From Neobacillus sp. YX16 (GTDB taxonomy: Bacteria > Bacillota > Bacilli > Bacillales > Cytobacillaceae): DNA of 64,000 nt. The position numbers and the translations under genes were made by a program. The DNA lies in NCBI RefSeq assembly GCF_030123505.1, contig NZ_CP126115.1, positions 2,928,001 through 2,992,000 on the forward strand. Direction: 5' to 3'. This document shows, in pieces, positions 16,400-24,949 of this stretch. Each line of letters begins with the position of its first letter. Positions within the stretch are counted from its first letter, which is position 1. The notes beneath the pieces were generated by a model, which saw only the letters and a program-made list of their open reading frames with translations, ran no database searches and was not told the origin of the DNA.

Positions 16400-17265
16400 T
16401 ATAAGAGCTGGTCTGAAATGTTAGAAAAAGAGGAACTTGACCTTTTATTTGTAAGCTCACTACCTATTTATCATTTTGAAATGGTTAAAGAAGCAAAAAA
16501 GGGGTAAGTGTAGTTTGTGAAAAGCCCTTCACAATGAATAGTAGGGAATCAATAGAACTATTAAAACTCTCTAAGTCCTATAATGCAAAGGTATTGATTG
16601 ATTTTGAATGGCATTACCTCCCTATTCGTCAAAAGATGAAAGAGTTAATTCAAAATGATTTTATTGGGAAGATAATTCATTTTGAGTACCACATATCAAG
16701 CCCGCAGTATCAAAAACTTCAATCAACTCAAAGAAATTGGATGGGTGAAAAACAAAAATTTGGCGGTATGTTGGGTGCATTAGGAACACATATGATTGAT
16801 TGTTTGAGATGGTTAACACGAGATGAAATAGAAAGTGTTAATGGATTATTGCATACTCACGTTCCAGAAGGACCAGGAGAACTAAGAGATGCAGATGATG
16901 CATTTTTTATCCACGGGAAAATGAAAAATAATACTACTTTTTCAATTCAGCTATTGTCAGGGATTAACCACGGATTCGGTTCTAATTTAAAGGTATTTGG
17001 AACTAAAGGAACAATTACTTTAACTAATGATAAACAACTTTGCTTTGGAAAGATAAATGACGAACTAGAGGAACTGAAGGTTGAATTCAAATAAAAGGTT
17101 CCAACACATCTATCTGATGAGGCGAGAGCGTATTTTCCAGCTTTTTATTCGTTTTTAGAAAAAGTGTATGACTATGTTATCTCTGACAAAATAGATGAGG
17201 ACTTAACCATTATTGAAGAAGGGCATCAAAATCAAGTAGTTATTGACAAGATTTTAGGTATATAA
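16400..17265 (+). pseudogene. Gfo/Idh/MocA oxidoreductase, body
   Basis: The + strand reads SWSEMLEKEELDLLFVSSLP, then CEKPFTMNSRESIELL, the conserved EKP motif after the NAD domain, and GGMLGALGTHMIDCLRWLT of the C-terminal domain. There is a one-base frameshift near 16502 (AAAAAAGGGG) and an in-frame TAA at about 17092, after which coding continues to the stop at 17263-17265. With the inverted N-terminus this is a multiply broken gene. An internal ATG at 16534 gives only a 186-residue open piece. Confidence 0.8.
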
Positions 17266-17271
17266 CGGCAC

Positions 17272-17370
17272 ATTCTTATTGAACTAAAGGGTGCGTTGAT
17301 CCAAGAAGGATTAACCACCTTTTTTTCTAGAATTCCTTATCAAACAAACGGGGCAGGATAGTTAAAAAAG
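17272..17370 (+). repeat. attC-like repeat
   Basis: Left arm CTTATTGAACTAAAGGGTGCG, hairpin GGTGCGTTGATCC / GGATTAACCACC with T-run (17289-17319), right arm CCTTATCAAACAAACGGGGCAGGATAGTTAA. Confidence 0.75.
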
Positions 17371-17646
17371 GGGTAGCGTCAGGAAAACGCAGATTTACGC
17401 CGATAAGTAATTCTGAATTTAGGAGCTGTTGTACTTGCAGTTCCTTCTGAGAAGTAAGGTATTATTAATCGAATAAGTAGTATTATAAGCCATCTAACCT
17501 ACATACAACATTCTGGAACAATCCGATAAGAGGTTGGTCCTTTTTCCATTTATACCTTAGATTATAGAAGGTCATAAAAATCCAATATTTTTTCAAACCA
17601 AATGAAGGTTAGCTACGTCTATTATATGTGAGAGGGTGATAACAAG
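17371..17646. other. gap upstream of ECF sigma operon
   Basis: No gene seen. It must hold the promoter of the 17647 operon. TGAAGGTTAGCTACGTCTA at about 17604-17622 has ECF-like pieces, but the spacing is too short to call. Confidence 0.3.
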
Positions 17647-18198
17647 ATGAATGGACTAAAACAACTGGCGGTGACAGATGAAAGTATGTTGCTTGAGAGA
17701 GAGGAAATAATTGATCAATTAATGCAAGAATATAGCGATGATATCCTGCATCTCGTATATACATATGTTAAAAATCGAACGACAGCAGAAGATTTAACGC
17801 AGGAGATATTTTTAAAATGTTATGAAAAGTTAAATCAGTTTAATCAGCAGGCAACACTAAAAACATGGGTATATCGTATTGCTAGTAATCATTGTAAGGA
17901 CTACTTAAGAAGCTGGCATTATCGCAAAATAACGCTTAGCGATAAAATTTTGGATTATATACCTTCGAAATCAAAACAGGTTGAAGAAGAGATTATCGCG
18001 AATAGTGAAGAAAACATCTTAACAAATGCTGTCATGAATTTACCTCTAAAGTACAGAGAAGTAGTATTTCTGCATTATTATGAAGAACTATCTTTAGCCG
18101 AAATAAGTAAGATTACGACAGTAAATATAAATACAATAAAAACTAGATTAAAGCGTGCAAAAGAATTATTAAAAGACAAGATGATCGAGGAGGTTTAG
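17647..18198 (+). CDS. ECF-type RNA polymerase sigma factor
   Basis: 183 residues. Region 2 includes YTYVKNRTTAEDLTQEIFLKCYEKL and the TLKTWVYRIASNHCKDYLR promoter-melting part. Region 4 includes LPLKYREVVFLHYYEELSLAEI and the recognition helix NTIKTRLKRAKELL. It is closest in style to Bacillus SigV/SigM/SigX. GAGGGTG precedes the ATG. It is followed 3 nt later by a PadR-like gene and then a SEDS gene. No classical anti-sigma factor is present, so the PadR-like or SEDS product may take that control role (inference). Confidence 0.9.
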   Translation: MNGLKQLAVTDESMLLEREEIIDQLMQEYSDDILHLVYTYVKNRTTAEDLTQEIFLKCYEKLNQFNQQATLKTWVYRIASNHCKDYLRSWHYRKITLSDKILDYIPSKSKQVEEEIIANSEENILTNAVMNLPLKYREVVFLHYYEELSLAEISKITTVNINTIKTRLKRAKELLKDKMIEEV

Positions 18199-18201
18199 GA
18201 G

Positions 18202-18636
18202 ATGAATGATCCATTTACTAACCTGAAGAGTTCGATGAAAAAATCAATTTTCAAGGATTTTTCTTTTTCCAATGAAAGAAAAAATGCAGTGAAAGAATCC
18301 ATTCGTATGAGACAATCTCAATCACAATTTCATTCTTGGAAGATAGAAACCATCATAGCTATATTAGAATCGGTTCAGCATGAATCAAAGGATGGCTACA
18401 ATATTTCTACCCAACTTTTTCAAAAAAATGAACGTACTTTCCAAAAAAATGAAGGGCAGCTTTATTCACTTCTACATCTACTAGAAAATAAAGAAATTCT
18501 TACTTCAAAATGGATAAACAAAAAGAAATATTACTCCTTAAATTCCAAAGGGGAAAAATACTTAGCTACCTATAAACAAGATAAATCAAAACAAGAGTTA
18601 TCCCTTAAACACTTACGAGAGGAGGCGTCCTTATGA
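18202..18636 (+). CDS. PadR-like winged-helix protein
   Basis: 144 residues, starting 3 nt after the sigma stop codon with AGGAGG overlapping it. The region of about residues 45-125 (SWKIETIIAILESVQ, GYNISTQLF, EGQLYSLLHLLENKEILTSKW, KKYYSLNSKGEKYLA) is the PadR-type winged helix, with a helical tail for dimerisation. The N-terminal ~40 residues are basic and extra. It overlaps the next gene by 4 bp, so it is translationally coupled and probably regulates the operon. Confidence 0.8.
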   Translation: MNDPFTNLKSSMKKSIFKDFSFSNERKNAVKESIRMRQSQSQFHSWKIETIIAILESVQHESKDGYNISTQLFQKNERTFQKNEGQLYSLLHLLENKEILTSKWINKKKYYSLNSKGEKYLATYKQDKSKQELSLKHLREEASL

Positions 18637-19964
18637 GTTCTCCCAAATTTGAAGAATTTTTAAGTAAAGTAACGTCCAAAGTGAAATCTAAGGAAGCCCA
18701 CAACATGATAAAAAAAGAGCTTATTCATCATCTGCAAGAGTTAAGTCAATCTTACAAAAAGAGAGGGTTTTCTAAAGAGGATGCAGAGGAAAAGGCGATT
18801 CAAGAAATGGGAAATCCATTTACCATTGGGGAGAGATTAAATCCCCTACATAAGCCGAAAATGGATTGGGTTCTAATTGTTTTATTTGTTCTTTTTGCTG
18901 GTATTAGTTTTCTCCCGTTAGTTGATGGGATTCCTGAATTTTCCCTATCAGGTACCTATTTTATGGGGAGACAGGCGATTTGGTACACCCTGGCTATTCT
19001 TGTAATCATTGGATTCCTTTTCTTTGATTACCAAAAATTAAAGAACGGATGGATTTACTTTTATGCGATAGGCCTATTGATCCATATATATCTTCATCTT
19101 TTTGGAATTATGACCAACGGAGCAAAGAAGTGGGTTTCCCTCCCAGGCCTGACGGTCGATGGAACCATGATGAGCTTATTTTTCTTTTTTCTTGCTTGGG
19201 CTGGTATTTTTAACAAAATAAATGAGTTTCGTAGTTGGAAAAAACAAGGTTTACTTTTTGTTTTATTTTGGATTCCCATCTCGCTCTACATGATGGTGCC
19301 AGACTTTATGGTTAGTATTATTTACTTCTTCTGCATACTTGGGATGTTTGCTTTCGCTCGAATCCATAAGAAATTAGCTGTAAATCTGACCCTAACAAAT
19401 CTATTGGCTGGTATTATTTTCATTATTATGTTCTACATGACCTCACGTCAAAGTTATTTGTTAACTAGATTATCTGCTTTTATAAACCCTACTGCCGATT
19501 CAAATGGAGCAGGATATATGTATAAGGCGGTTAGGAATGTCCTTTCAGAAGCGGGATGGTTCGGTAACGGACTTTCCAACGAGTTGAATTTTCAATTGTT
19601 ACCAGAAGCACATACAGATTTTGCTTTTCCCTTCCTCGTCTATTCTCTTGGTTGGGCTTTCGGATTCGTTCTATGTTTGATCCTACTGATATTTATTTCA
19701 AGGATCTCAAAAAATGCGTTTAAAACAAAGGACCTCTATGGGAGATTGATCGTAATAGGTGGTGCTACATTGTTTGCGGTTCCTACTACCTGGAACATCT
19801 TGATGAGCTTTGGAGTCGTGCCTATAATGGGGGTTTCTCTGCCTTTTATTAGTTATGGAGGCAGTGCGATACTCTTTTACGCTGCTGTTTTAGGACTCAT
19901 TTTAAATGTTTATCGAAGAAAAGATCTTGTAGAACCCACGATTGCAGATGAAATTAAAAGTTAA
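18633..19964 (+). CDS. SEDS-family (FtsW/RodA/SpoVE) protein with N-terminal soluble domain
   Basis: 443 residues. Residues about 1-75 form a soluble helical domain like the permease-prefix domain (EEFLSKVTSKVKSKEAHNMI, KEDAEEKAIQEMG). About ten transmembrane segments follow, with SEDS signatures: GAKKWVSL (residue about 165), EAHTDFAFPFL (about 328) and PFISYGGSAILFY near 412. SEDS proteins polymerise peptidoglycan glycan strands with a partner class B PBP; none is encoded nearby. Control by a neighbouring ECF sigma suggests a cell-envelope stress role. The ATG overlaps the PadR-like gene by 4 bp. Confidence 0.88.
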   Translation: MSSPKFEEFLSKVTSKVKSKEAHNMIKKELIHHLQELSQSYKKRGFSKEDAEEKAIQEMGNPFTIGERLNPLHKPKMDWVLIVLFVLFAGISFLPLVDGIPEFSLSGTYFMGRQAIWYTLAILVIIGFLFFDYQKLKNGWIYFYAIGLLIHIYLHLFGIMTNGAKKWVSLPGLTVDGTMMSLFFFFLAWAGIFNKINEFRSWKKQGLLFVLFWIPISLYMMVPDFMVSIIYFFCILGMFAFARIHKKLAVNLTLTNLLAGIIFIIMFYMTSRQSYLLTRLSAFINPTADSNGAGYMYKAVRNVLSEAGWFGNGLSNELNFQLLPEAHTDFAFPFLVYSLGWAFGFVLCLILLIFISRISKNAFKTKDLYGRLIVIGGATLFAVPTTWNILMSFGVVPIMGVSLPFISYGGSAILFYAAVLGLILNVYRRKDLVEPTIADEIKS

Positions 19965-19987
19965 AGTCGAACATGTAATTGCTGATA

Positions 19988-20022
19988 AAAAGGGCGACAG
20001 CTAAAGTAATAGTTGTCGCCCT
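19988..20022 (+). terminator. intrinsic terminator of the sigma/SEDS operon
   Basis: AAGGGCGACA paired with TGTCGCCCTT; lies between the operon and the next repeat. Confidence 0.7.
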
Positions 20023-20024
20023 TC

Positions 20025-20117
20025 CCTTATTGAACTATCGGGTGCGTTAATCCAGGAAGGATTAACCGCCTTTTTTATTGAATTCCTTATTAAGCAAACG
20101 AAGCAGGTTACTTTAAC
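20025..20117 (+). repeat. attC-like repeat
   Basis: Left arm CTTATTGAACTATCGGGTGCG, hairpin GGTGCGTTAATCC / GGATTAACCGCC with six T, right arm TTCCTTATTAAGCAAACGAAGCAGGTTAC. Confidence 0.75.
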
Positions 20118-20191
20118 AAGGGTTGCAACTTGTTCGGTGGGGAAACGTATAAAAAACTAAGCACCATCCTTAATCATAGAAAGGATAGATT

Positions 20192-20797
20192 ATGACGGAT
20201 TTGAAGAATAAAGATGAAAAAGAAAAAATTACCTTACCAAAACGTATTTGGAATTTTATGTGGGGGGATTCCCCACTGCCAGAGTTACTCAATATCAATA
20301 CCAAACTGAGTCCATTCGATAAAATTCTCAATTATACCTGGTTCGTTTTCTTAATAATTTCAATTGGAACCTCTTTGCTTTCTATACGTATACCTATGTA
20401 CTTTATCATTACGCTTCCAATTCTAATACTTGCATTGTGTTGTATTATAATCTTGTTCCGTAAAGAGTTTGGAAAACAGCGTTTTATCCACCTTGCTATA
20501 ACAATTTTTATGATGTTATTATCACAAGAATGGGTTGATTTACCTTCCTATTTAAAAAATGATTATAAAATTGTTGAGGGAATTCCGACTAAATTTGAGT
20601 TTCATATGCCTCGGACTGGTCCACGACATTGGGAAGTCGTTGTGGATGGTGTTAAGTTCTCTATGCCAGAAAAAATTAAGGGTGAATCTTCCGAGCGATG
20701 GTTTGTAATACATTACCTCCCTCAATCTAAATTTATTATCGATTATAAAATCTTAACAAAGGCAGAGACACGAACAGAACTACAAACACTTAAATAA
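20192..20797 (+). CDS. membrane protein of unknown function (201 aa)
   Basis: Hydrophilic N-terminus (about 45 residues), three closely spaced hydrophobic helices (about residues 50-70, 73-92 and 100-118), then a ~85-residue soluble C-terminal domain rich in beta-strand residues (PRHWEVVVDGVKFSMPEKIKG). No family was recognised. AAAGGATAG upstream of the ATG. It is the unit immediately before the first complete recombinase-bearing repeat. Confidence 0.65.
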   Translation: MTDLKNKDEKEKITLPKRIWNFMWGDSPLPELLNINTKLSPFDKILNYTWFVFLIISIGTSLLSIRIPMYFIITLPILILALCCIIILFRKEFGKQRFIHLAITIFMMLLSQEWVDLPSYLKNDYKIVEGIPTKFEFHMPRTGPRHWEVVVDGVKFSMPEKIKGESSERWFVIHYLPQSKFIIDYKILTKAETRTELQTLK

Positions 20798-20803
20798 CTT
20801 GCT

Positions 20804-21814
20804 CTTCTTCAGCTAAAGGGGTGCAATAGTGAAAAAGGCAGCGGAAGTATCCGTTGCCTTTTCACTCTATTTCTAAAAATATTTTCTATACAATTCTCTT
20901 CTAAGGCTTCCACTTAACTGAGCATAAATCCTAGTGGTCTCACTTTTTTCGTGCCCTAGTAAACTTTGAATAACATCAATGGGAGCACCGTTATTCAAAA
21001 GGTGTGTAGCATAGCTGTGGCGTAGTTGATGTGGATGGATTTCTTTGTTGATCCCTGCCCGACTTGATATTCGCTTTATGATGTACCTCATCTGTCCAAT
21101 ACTCATTCTATGCGGGTGCCGTTCAGTAACAAAAATAGCTGGGTCTTTATCCTGACGAAGGTCTAAGTATCGTTTGAGCCAGATTTCACACCGTATATTA
21201 AAATAGACCTCCCTTTCTTTATCTCCCTTTCCAAGGACAATGGCAGAACGATTTGACCAATTAATACAATTTATATCAAGAAACACAATTTCACCTATTC
21301 TACAGCCTGTTGAAAACATAAATTCAAATAATGCTTTTTCCATTGTAGTAAAACAGGCTTCCCTCAAATGTTCAATTTCTTTTTCCGTTAGGAATTTTGG
21401 AATCCGTTTGCCTTGTTTAGGTTCTTTGATTTTCACAGCTGTATTTTTCGGTAGATGCCCTTCCTCGTGTGACCAACGAAATATCGATTTAATGAATCGA
21501 ATTCGATGAGCTAAACTTGATGGCTTTAGGTGTTCACTGGATTTTGCTAAGTATTCCTTCAACTGATCAGTAGTCACAGATTCAATATTCACATCATTAA
21601 AGTGTTGGATAAGTAGCTTAGATTGGAGCCTATATGCTTTTAATGTCTGAGGAGAGAATCCTTCAATCCTTTTATCCGATTCATAAAGTTCCCAGGCTTT
21701 TGATAATAACAAAATAATTCCTCCTTATCGGTTAAATTAGAGGAATTATTGCCTTGATTATAGAAATGAAAACGGTAGGTATTGAACTATCGTGGCAGTT
21801 TAGTTGAAGGAAGG
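20804..21814 (-). mobile_element. recombinase-bearing repeat element 1
   Basis: Left arm CTTCAGCTAAAGGGGTGC and AATAGTGAA (20808-20832), hairpin AAGGCAGCGG / CCGTTGCCTT with T-run (20835-20862), antisense tyrosine recombinase (20873-21712), then right arm TTGAACTATCGTGGCAGTTTAGTTGAAGG (21782-21810). The normal short repeat would be this element minus the gene. The hairpin can terminate both the upstream gene and the recombinase. Confidence 0.75.
20873..21712 (-). CDS. tyrosine recombinase, XerC/D-like, inside an attC-like repeat
   Basis: TTG start after AAGGAGG. 279 residues: SAM-like core-binding domain (about residues 1-95), then a catalytic domain with Arg138 (TGCRIGE), a Lys at 162 or 165 (GKGDKER), His228 and Arg231 (HQLR), His254 (LLGHEKS) and the nucleophile Tyr263 (TRIYAQL). 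All catalytic positions are present, so it is probably active. It is shorter than integron IntI proteins (about 320-340 aa), and no IntI-type insert was evident by eye. It is transcribed away from the right arm and away from the following unit, the same polarity as intI relative to attI. About 80% identical by eye to 57620. Confidence 0.92.
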   Translation of the reverse strand: MLLSKAWELYESDKRIEGFSPQTLKAYRLQSKLLIQHFNDVNIESVTTDQLKEYLAKSSEHLKPSSLAHRIRFIKSIFRWSHEEGHLPKNTAVKIKEPKQGKRIPKFLTEKEIEHLREACFTTMEKALFEFMFSTGCRIGEIVFLDINCINWSNRSAIVLGKGDKEREVYFNIRCEIWLKRYLDLRQDKDPAIFVTERHPHRMSIGQMRYIIKRISSRAGINKEIHPHQLRHSYATHLLNNGAPIDVIQSLLGHEKSETTRIYAQLSGSLRRELYRKYF

Positions 21815-21864
21815 ATATGGTTTTTTATGGTAGTATAAATTAGACGAAACTAAGGGGGCTAACT

Positions 21865-22179
21865 ATGGAAGGGTTAGACATATACGATTGGTCAAGATTA
21901 GTTTTTATTACTTTTATTATTATATTAATTGTTATTTCCATAATTTTATTGGTTCAGAGTAAACGAAACAACATTGTTAATGGGTTTACAATTACTATTA
22001 TTTCAATAACTTCTATAATTGTTTCTGGAATTAACCTAATTATCATTGGATACATAGCTGATGAATTAAATTTAGCAGGAGACTTTATTTCTTCAAATTC
22101 GTTTCTTGTAATTTTAGGGTTAAGCATACTTAATTCGTTTATTTATTTTAAAAAGAAAAACAGAAATATTAGTGCTTAA
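21865..22179 (+). CDS. three-helix membrane protein, unknown (104 aa)
   Basis: ATG with AAGGGGG 8 nt upstream. Three hydrophobic segments (about residues 10-33, 40-65 and 75-95) and a basic C-terminus (KKKNRN). No family recognised. It is the first unit downstream of recombinase 1, the position that in an integron would be the most recently inserted cassette. Confidence 0.6.
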   Translation: MEGLDIYDWSRLVFITFIIILIVISIILLVQSKRNNIVNGFTITIISITSIIVSGINLIIIGYIADELNLAGDFISSNSFLVILGLSILNSFIYFKKKNRNISA

Positions 22180-22208
22180 TAAATGACTTAATATATATAC
22201 AGAATTAT

Positions 22209-22286
22209 TTGTTCTTAAAGTAACGGGGGCTTTTGTTGAATAAAGAAATTAAGCCCCTCTCGAAGGACGAGAAGGGCTTTTTAAAT
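22209..22286 (+). repeat. attC-like repeat, left arm plus hairpin
   Basis: Left arm GTTCTTAAAGTAACGGGGGC, TTTTGTTGAATAAAG, then a strong hairpin AGCCCCTCTCG / CGAGAAGGGCT with T-run. No clear right arm precedes the convergent gene at 22313. Confidence 0.65.
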
Positions 22287-22312
22287 TAAAATCGTTTAAG
22301 TCTAGACAATAG

Positions 22313-22792
22313 TTACACTTTTCTAATAAACCTAATATGAATTGGTAGTATAATACCAAAAGCAATAAGAAACACAATAATTGAAATTAACCAATTCCAT
22401 CCTTTATATTTCATATACCCAACATAGACCATCCCAAATTCTATTAAAAGTGATATTATAGTGAAACAGATTGTCAATTTCCATTTATTTTTCTTTGTAA
22501 GGAAATTTAAATAAAGTATTGCAAGTGAGGTAGGTATAAAGGTATAACTGAGAATATCTCCAAGTCCAGCTTTTTTCGGGTCCCCTATATCAAAAAGGTC
22601 GAAACCCCTGGCAAGTAAACCATCGCTAAACCAAGTAACCAACCCTACAACCCCAAATGTAATATAGATTTCCTTCCAAGAAATATTTTTTTTGGGGATT
22701 ATCAAGGCTGTTATAGCAAATAAAACACTTGCTGCAACAGGAAACCACAATCCCTTTGCTCCTAAGTCTAAATTTTTTATAAATTCCTGCAT
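22313..22792 (-). CDS. polytopic membrane protein, CBO0543-like
   Basis: 159 residues, ATG start (AAGGGG upstream on the minus strand). Five hydrophobic segments. The layout (short extracytoplasmic N-terminus, ISWKEIYITFGVVGLVTW, TFIPTSLAILYLNFL) resembles the Bacillus/Clostridium CBO0543 family of small membrane proteins, whose function is unknown. The family assignment is tentative. Confidence 0.6.
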   Translation of the reverse strand: MQEFIKNLDLGAKGLWFPVAASVLFAITALIIPKKNISWKEIYITFGVVGLVTWFSDGLLARGFDLFDIGDPKKAGLGDILSYTFIPTSLAILYLNFLTKKNKWKLTICFTIISLLIEFGMVYVGYMKYKGWNWLISIIVFLIAFGIILPIHIRFIRKV

Positions 22793-22901
22793 TTAACTTT
22801 ACCCCTTCTAACTTCCCTTTAACTTTATATTTTATTTTTAGCTATTGGAAAGGGTTATATACTGTTTGGAATAATAAGATATTTAATGTGCAAAACAAGT
22901 A

Positions 22902-23020
22902 GATTGTGAACAATTATACTTAAGCTAACGAAGGAGGATAGTTGAACAAAGAATAAGTGATATTAGCTGGTAAAGCTAATGTATTTGTTGAATTCCTTCA
23001 TAAATAGGTGGTATAAAATG
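22902..23020 (+). repeat. attC-like repeat
   Basis: Long-form left arm (GATTGTGAAC, ACTTAAGCTAACGAAGGAGG, ATAGTTGAA), hairpin TTAGCTGGTAAAGCTAA, weak right arm (TTGTTGAATTCCTTCATAAATAGG). Confidence 0.65.
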
Positions 23021-23165
23021 GAATAAAAAACCTTAATATCGAAAGATCCCAGTGAAAAAGCACTAGGTGAACAAGCTTTACTAGAACGTTAGTTGTCAAA
23101 ATGATATTTAGTAATGTATTTAAAGTAAAGCAGGTGAAGCCGCAAAATGAGGCTCCACCTGTTTA

Positions 23166-23385
23166 ATTTTTATTTGTGTAATTTTCAAAAGCTCTTTTAA
23201 ACGACTTTGATATATCGTACATACACGTTCGTTGTCAGCTTGTAGCTCTTGGATTCGTGTATTGAGCTGAGCTTGTTATTTCTCTTAGTATTTTTTACAA
23301 GTGCATGTTCTAAAACTAGTTCATTATGCCTTGATGGAGGGAAGTGGTTTGCTTGTCTTTTAGCTGTTCTTCAGCCAGATGGATT
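23166..23385 (-). pseudogene. frameshifted remnant of a small helical protein
   Basis: The minus strand reads HNELVLEHALVKNTKRNN, then after a one-base shift QLNTRIQELQADNERV and YQSRLKELLKITQIKIK. The coiled-coil pattern resembles small accessory proteins of Tn554-like transposons, but this is only an impression. A hairpin (CAGGTGAAGCC / GGCTCCACCTG, 23129-23161) follows it. Confidence 0.4.
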
Positions 23386-24388
23386 AGATAGATGCTATAG
23401 CTTCTTTTAAAATATCATAAGAACGAATTTGTTTCTTTTGATCAAATATATGGGAGTTAACCATTAATTCATCTGCGTGATACATGGATTGAAATTCGAT
23501 TAACTGAGATTTAATAGATTCTTTATCACCTTTAATGATAATGCCCATTTGTGACTTAATAATTTGTTGTTCCTCAGTGCTTATTAAATTATCCAAATTT
23601 TGTACTGGAGGTGGTACTGGTGTGTTTTTTCCTGTCATTGTATTTAAAAATAATTGAATCATTGTCGAAAATTCAATTTCAGCTTCTTCATTTGTATCAG
23701 CTGCCAACACATTCATACCTAAAATAACATACGGCTTTAATAAAAATTGAGACGGTTTGAATCGAGCGCGATACAATTCCACGGCTTCTTGCATTTGAGC
23801 TGGTGCAAAGTGACCCGCAAATGAGTAGGGCAGTCCTAAATCAGCTGCTAATATGGCTGAACTTGTAGATGAACCTAAGACATATACAGGTACATTCGTG
23901 CCAACACCTGGAAATGCTTTTACACGACCTTGTTGATCTTCAGGACCAAAATACGTTGTTAGATCTCTTACATCATTTGGAAACGAATAAATCGATTCAT
24001 TTCTTGAACGTCGTAAAGCTTGCGAAGTTAAGCTATCCGTACCAGGTGCACGTCCTAAGCCTAAATCAACTCGGTCTGGATACATGATGGATAGTGTACC
24101 AAATTGCTCAGCAACAACTAAAGGTGAGTGATTTGGTAGCATAATACCACCTGCTCCAACACGAATCTTTTTTGTGTTTTCTAAAGCATGTTTAATTAAA
24201 ATAGCTGTAGCAGAACTAATAACAGACGGCATATTATGGTGTTCTGCAATCCAATAACGTTGATAGCCAAGTTTCTCCGTAGCCTGTGCTAGTAGAACCA
24301 TTGATTCGATTGCTTCTTTTGGTTCTTGGCCTTGGCGTATTGGTACTAAATCTAACACAGATAATAGAGGGATATTTAATTCGGACAT
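23384..24388 (-). CDS. LLM-class flavin-dependent oxidoreductase (luciferase-like)
   Basis: 334 residues from ATG 24388 (AAAGGAG upstream), preferred over the in-frame upstream start at 24412. A bacterial luciferase-like monooxygenase fold with the group-typical SVLDLVPIRQGQ start, YWIAEHHNMPSVISSA, VGAGGIMLPNHSPLVVAEQFGTL, and RVDLGLGRAPGTD. This subgroup (alkanal-monooxygenase-like, as B. subtilis YvbT/YceB) uses FMNH2, but substrates are mostly unknown. Full length and intact. Confidence 0.9.
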   Translation of the reverse strand: MSELNIPLLSVLDLVPIRQGQEPKEAIESMVLLAQATEKLGYQRYWIAEHHNMPSVISSATAILIKHALENTKKIRVGAGGIMLPNHSPLVVAEQFGTLSIMYPDRVDLGLGRAPGTDSLTSQALRRSRNESIYSFPNDVRDLTTYFGPEDQQGRVKAFPGVGTNVPVYVLGSSTSSAILAADLGLPYSFAGHFAPAQMQEAVELYRARFKPSQFLLKPYVILGMNVLAADTNEEAEIEFSTMIQLFLNTMTGKNTPVPPPVQNLDNLISTEEQQIIKSQMGIIIKGDKESIKSQLIEFQSMYHADELMVNSHIFDQKKQIRSYDILKEAIASI

Positions 24389-24422
24389 GTCTATTTCTCC
24401 TTTACGTATCAACTTGAAATAA

Positions 24423-24683
24423 TTATTGTAGTGCTTTTTCTTTTAACACTTCTAAATCTGATTGATTAAAGTGATATAATTCGTTATAAAAATGACAATG
24501 CGTCCCTGTTTTCCCGTCTTCTTGAATTATTTTATCTAATTCACTTACACCAAGACTTACAAGGGCATTCTCGATTCGATTACGTGAATAAGAAAAATCA
24601 AATTGAACTAGTAAGTGTTTCATAATTGTGAGTTGTTTTTCACCAAGCACTAGCTCTAGTAGCTTTTCTGGAGTCGTACCCTT
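24423..24683 (-). pseudogene. Hsp33 (HslO) C-terminal remnant
   Basis: The minus strand reads GTTPEKLLELVLGEKQLTI, NALVSLGVSELDKIIQEDGK and THCHFYNELYHFNQSDLEVL, which matches the C-terminal redox-switch domain of the Hsp33 chaperone. Hsp33 normally binds zinc with CxC and CxxC pairs. Here the CxC site reads FDFS and CxxC reads CHFY, so three of four zinc cysteines are lost and the N-terminal domain is absent. It is therefore a decayed fragment rather than a functional gene. Confidence 0.65.
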
Positions 24684-24699
24684 ACTTTAAGGAATTTAA

Positions 24700-24833
24700 A
24701 TGAACTCAAAAAATTATTGGCTATTACAAGAAAAACGGATTAAGGAAAAATTAAAAGGCACGAGCCCGATACAATATCGAACTCATGCCCAGCTAGCTGC
24801 CTGAAATAACTGTGTCCAACTTTTAGGGGTCAC
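24700..24833 (+). mobile_element. IS3-family remnant, transposase C-terminus and right end
   Basis: The + frame 24700-24804 ends KGTSPIQYRTHAQLAA, the usual C-terminus of an IS3-family OrfB. It is followed by TGTCCAACTTTTAGGGGTCA (about 24811-24830), a typical IS3-family right inverted repeat. The 5' part is missing. The insertion abuts a truncated repeat right arm. Confidence 0.75.
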
Positions 24834-24848
24834 TTCATAATCGTGTAA

Positions 24849-24882
24849 TCGGCTTTTCTTATTTAACTAACAGCAGGATTTT
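24849..24882 (+). repeat. attC-like repeat, truncated right arm
   Basis: CGGCTTTTCTTATTTAACTAACAGCAGGAT retains the T-run, CTTATT and CTAAC parts; the rest was probably lost to the IS3 event next to it. Confidence 0.5.
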
Positions 24883-24949
24883 TTATAATATACATCTCAA
24901 TCTATAGAAAGTACCCCTTGATTTACAACAATTAGCAGGATAATTAATC

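Noticed and set aside
20873..21712. Calling the recombinase IntI
   Set aside because: It has a general XerC/D-like layout of about 280 residues; the extra IntI-specific segment was not seen, so only analogy, not homology, to integron integrases is claimed.
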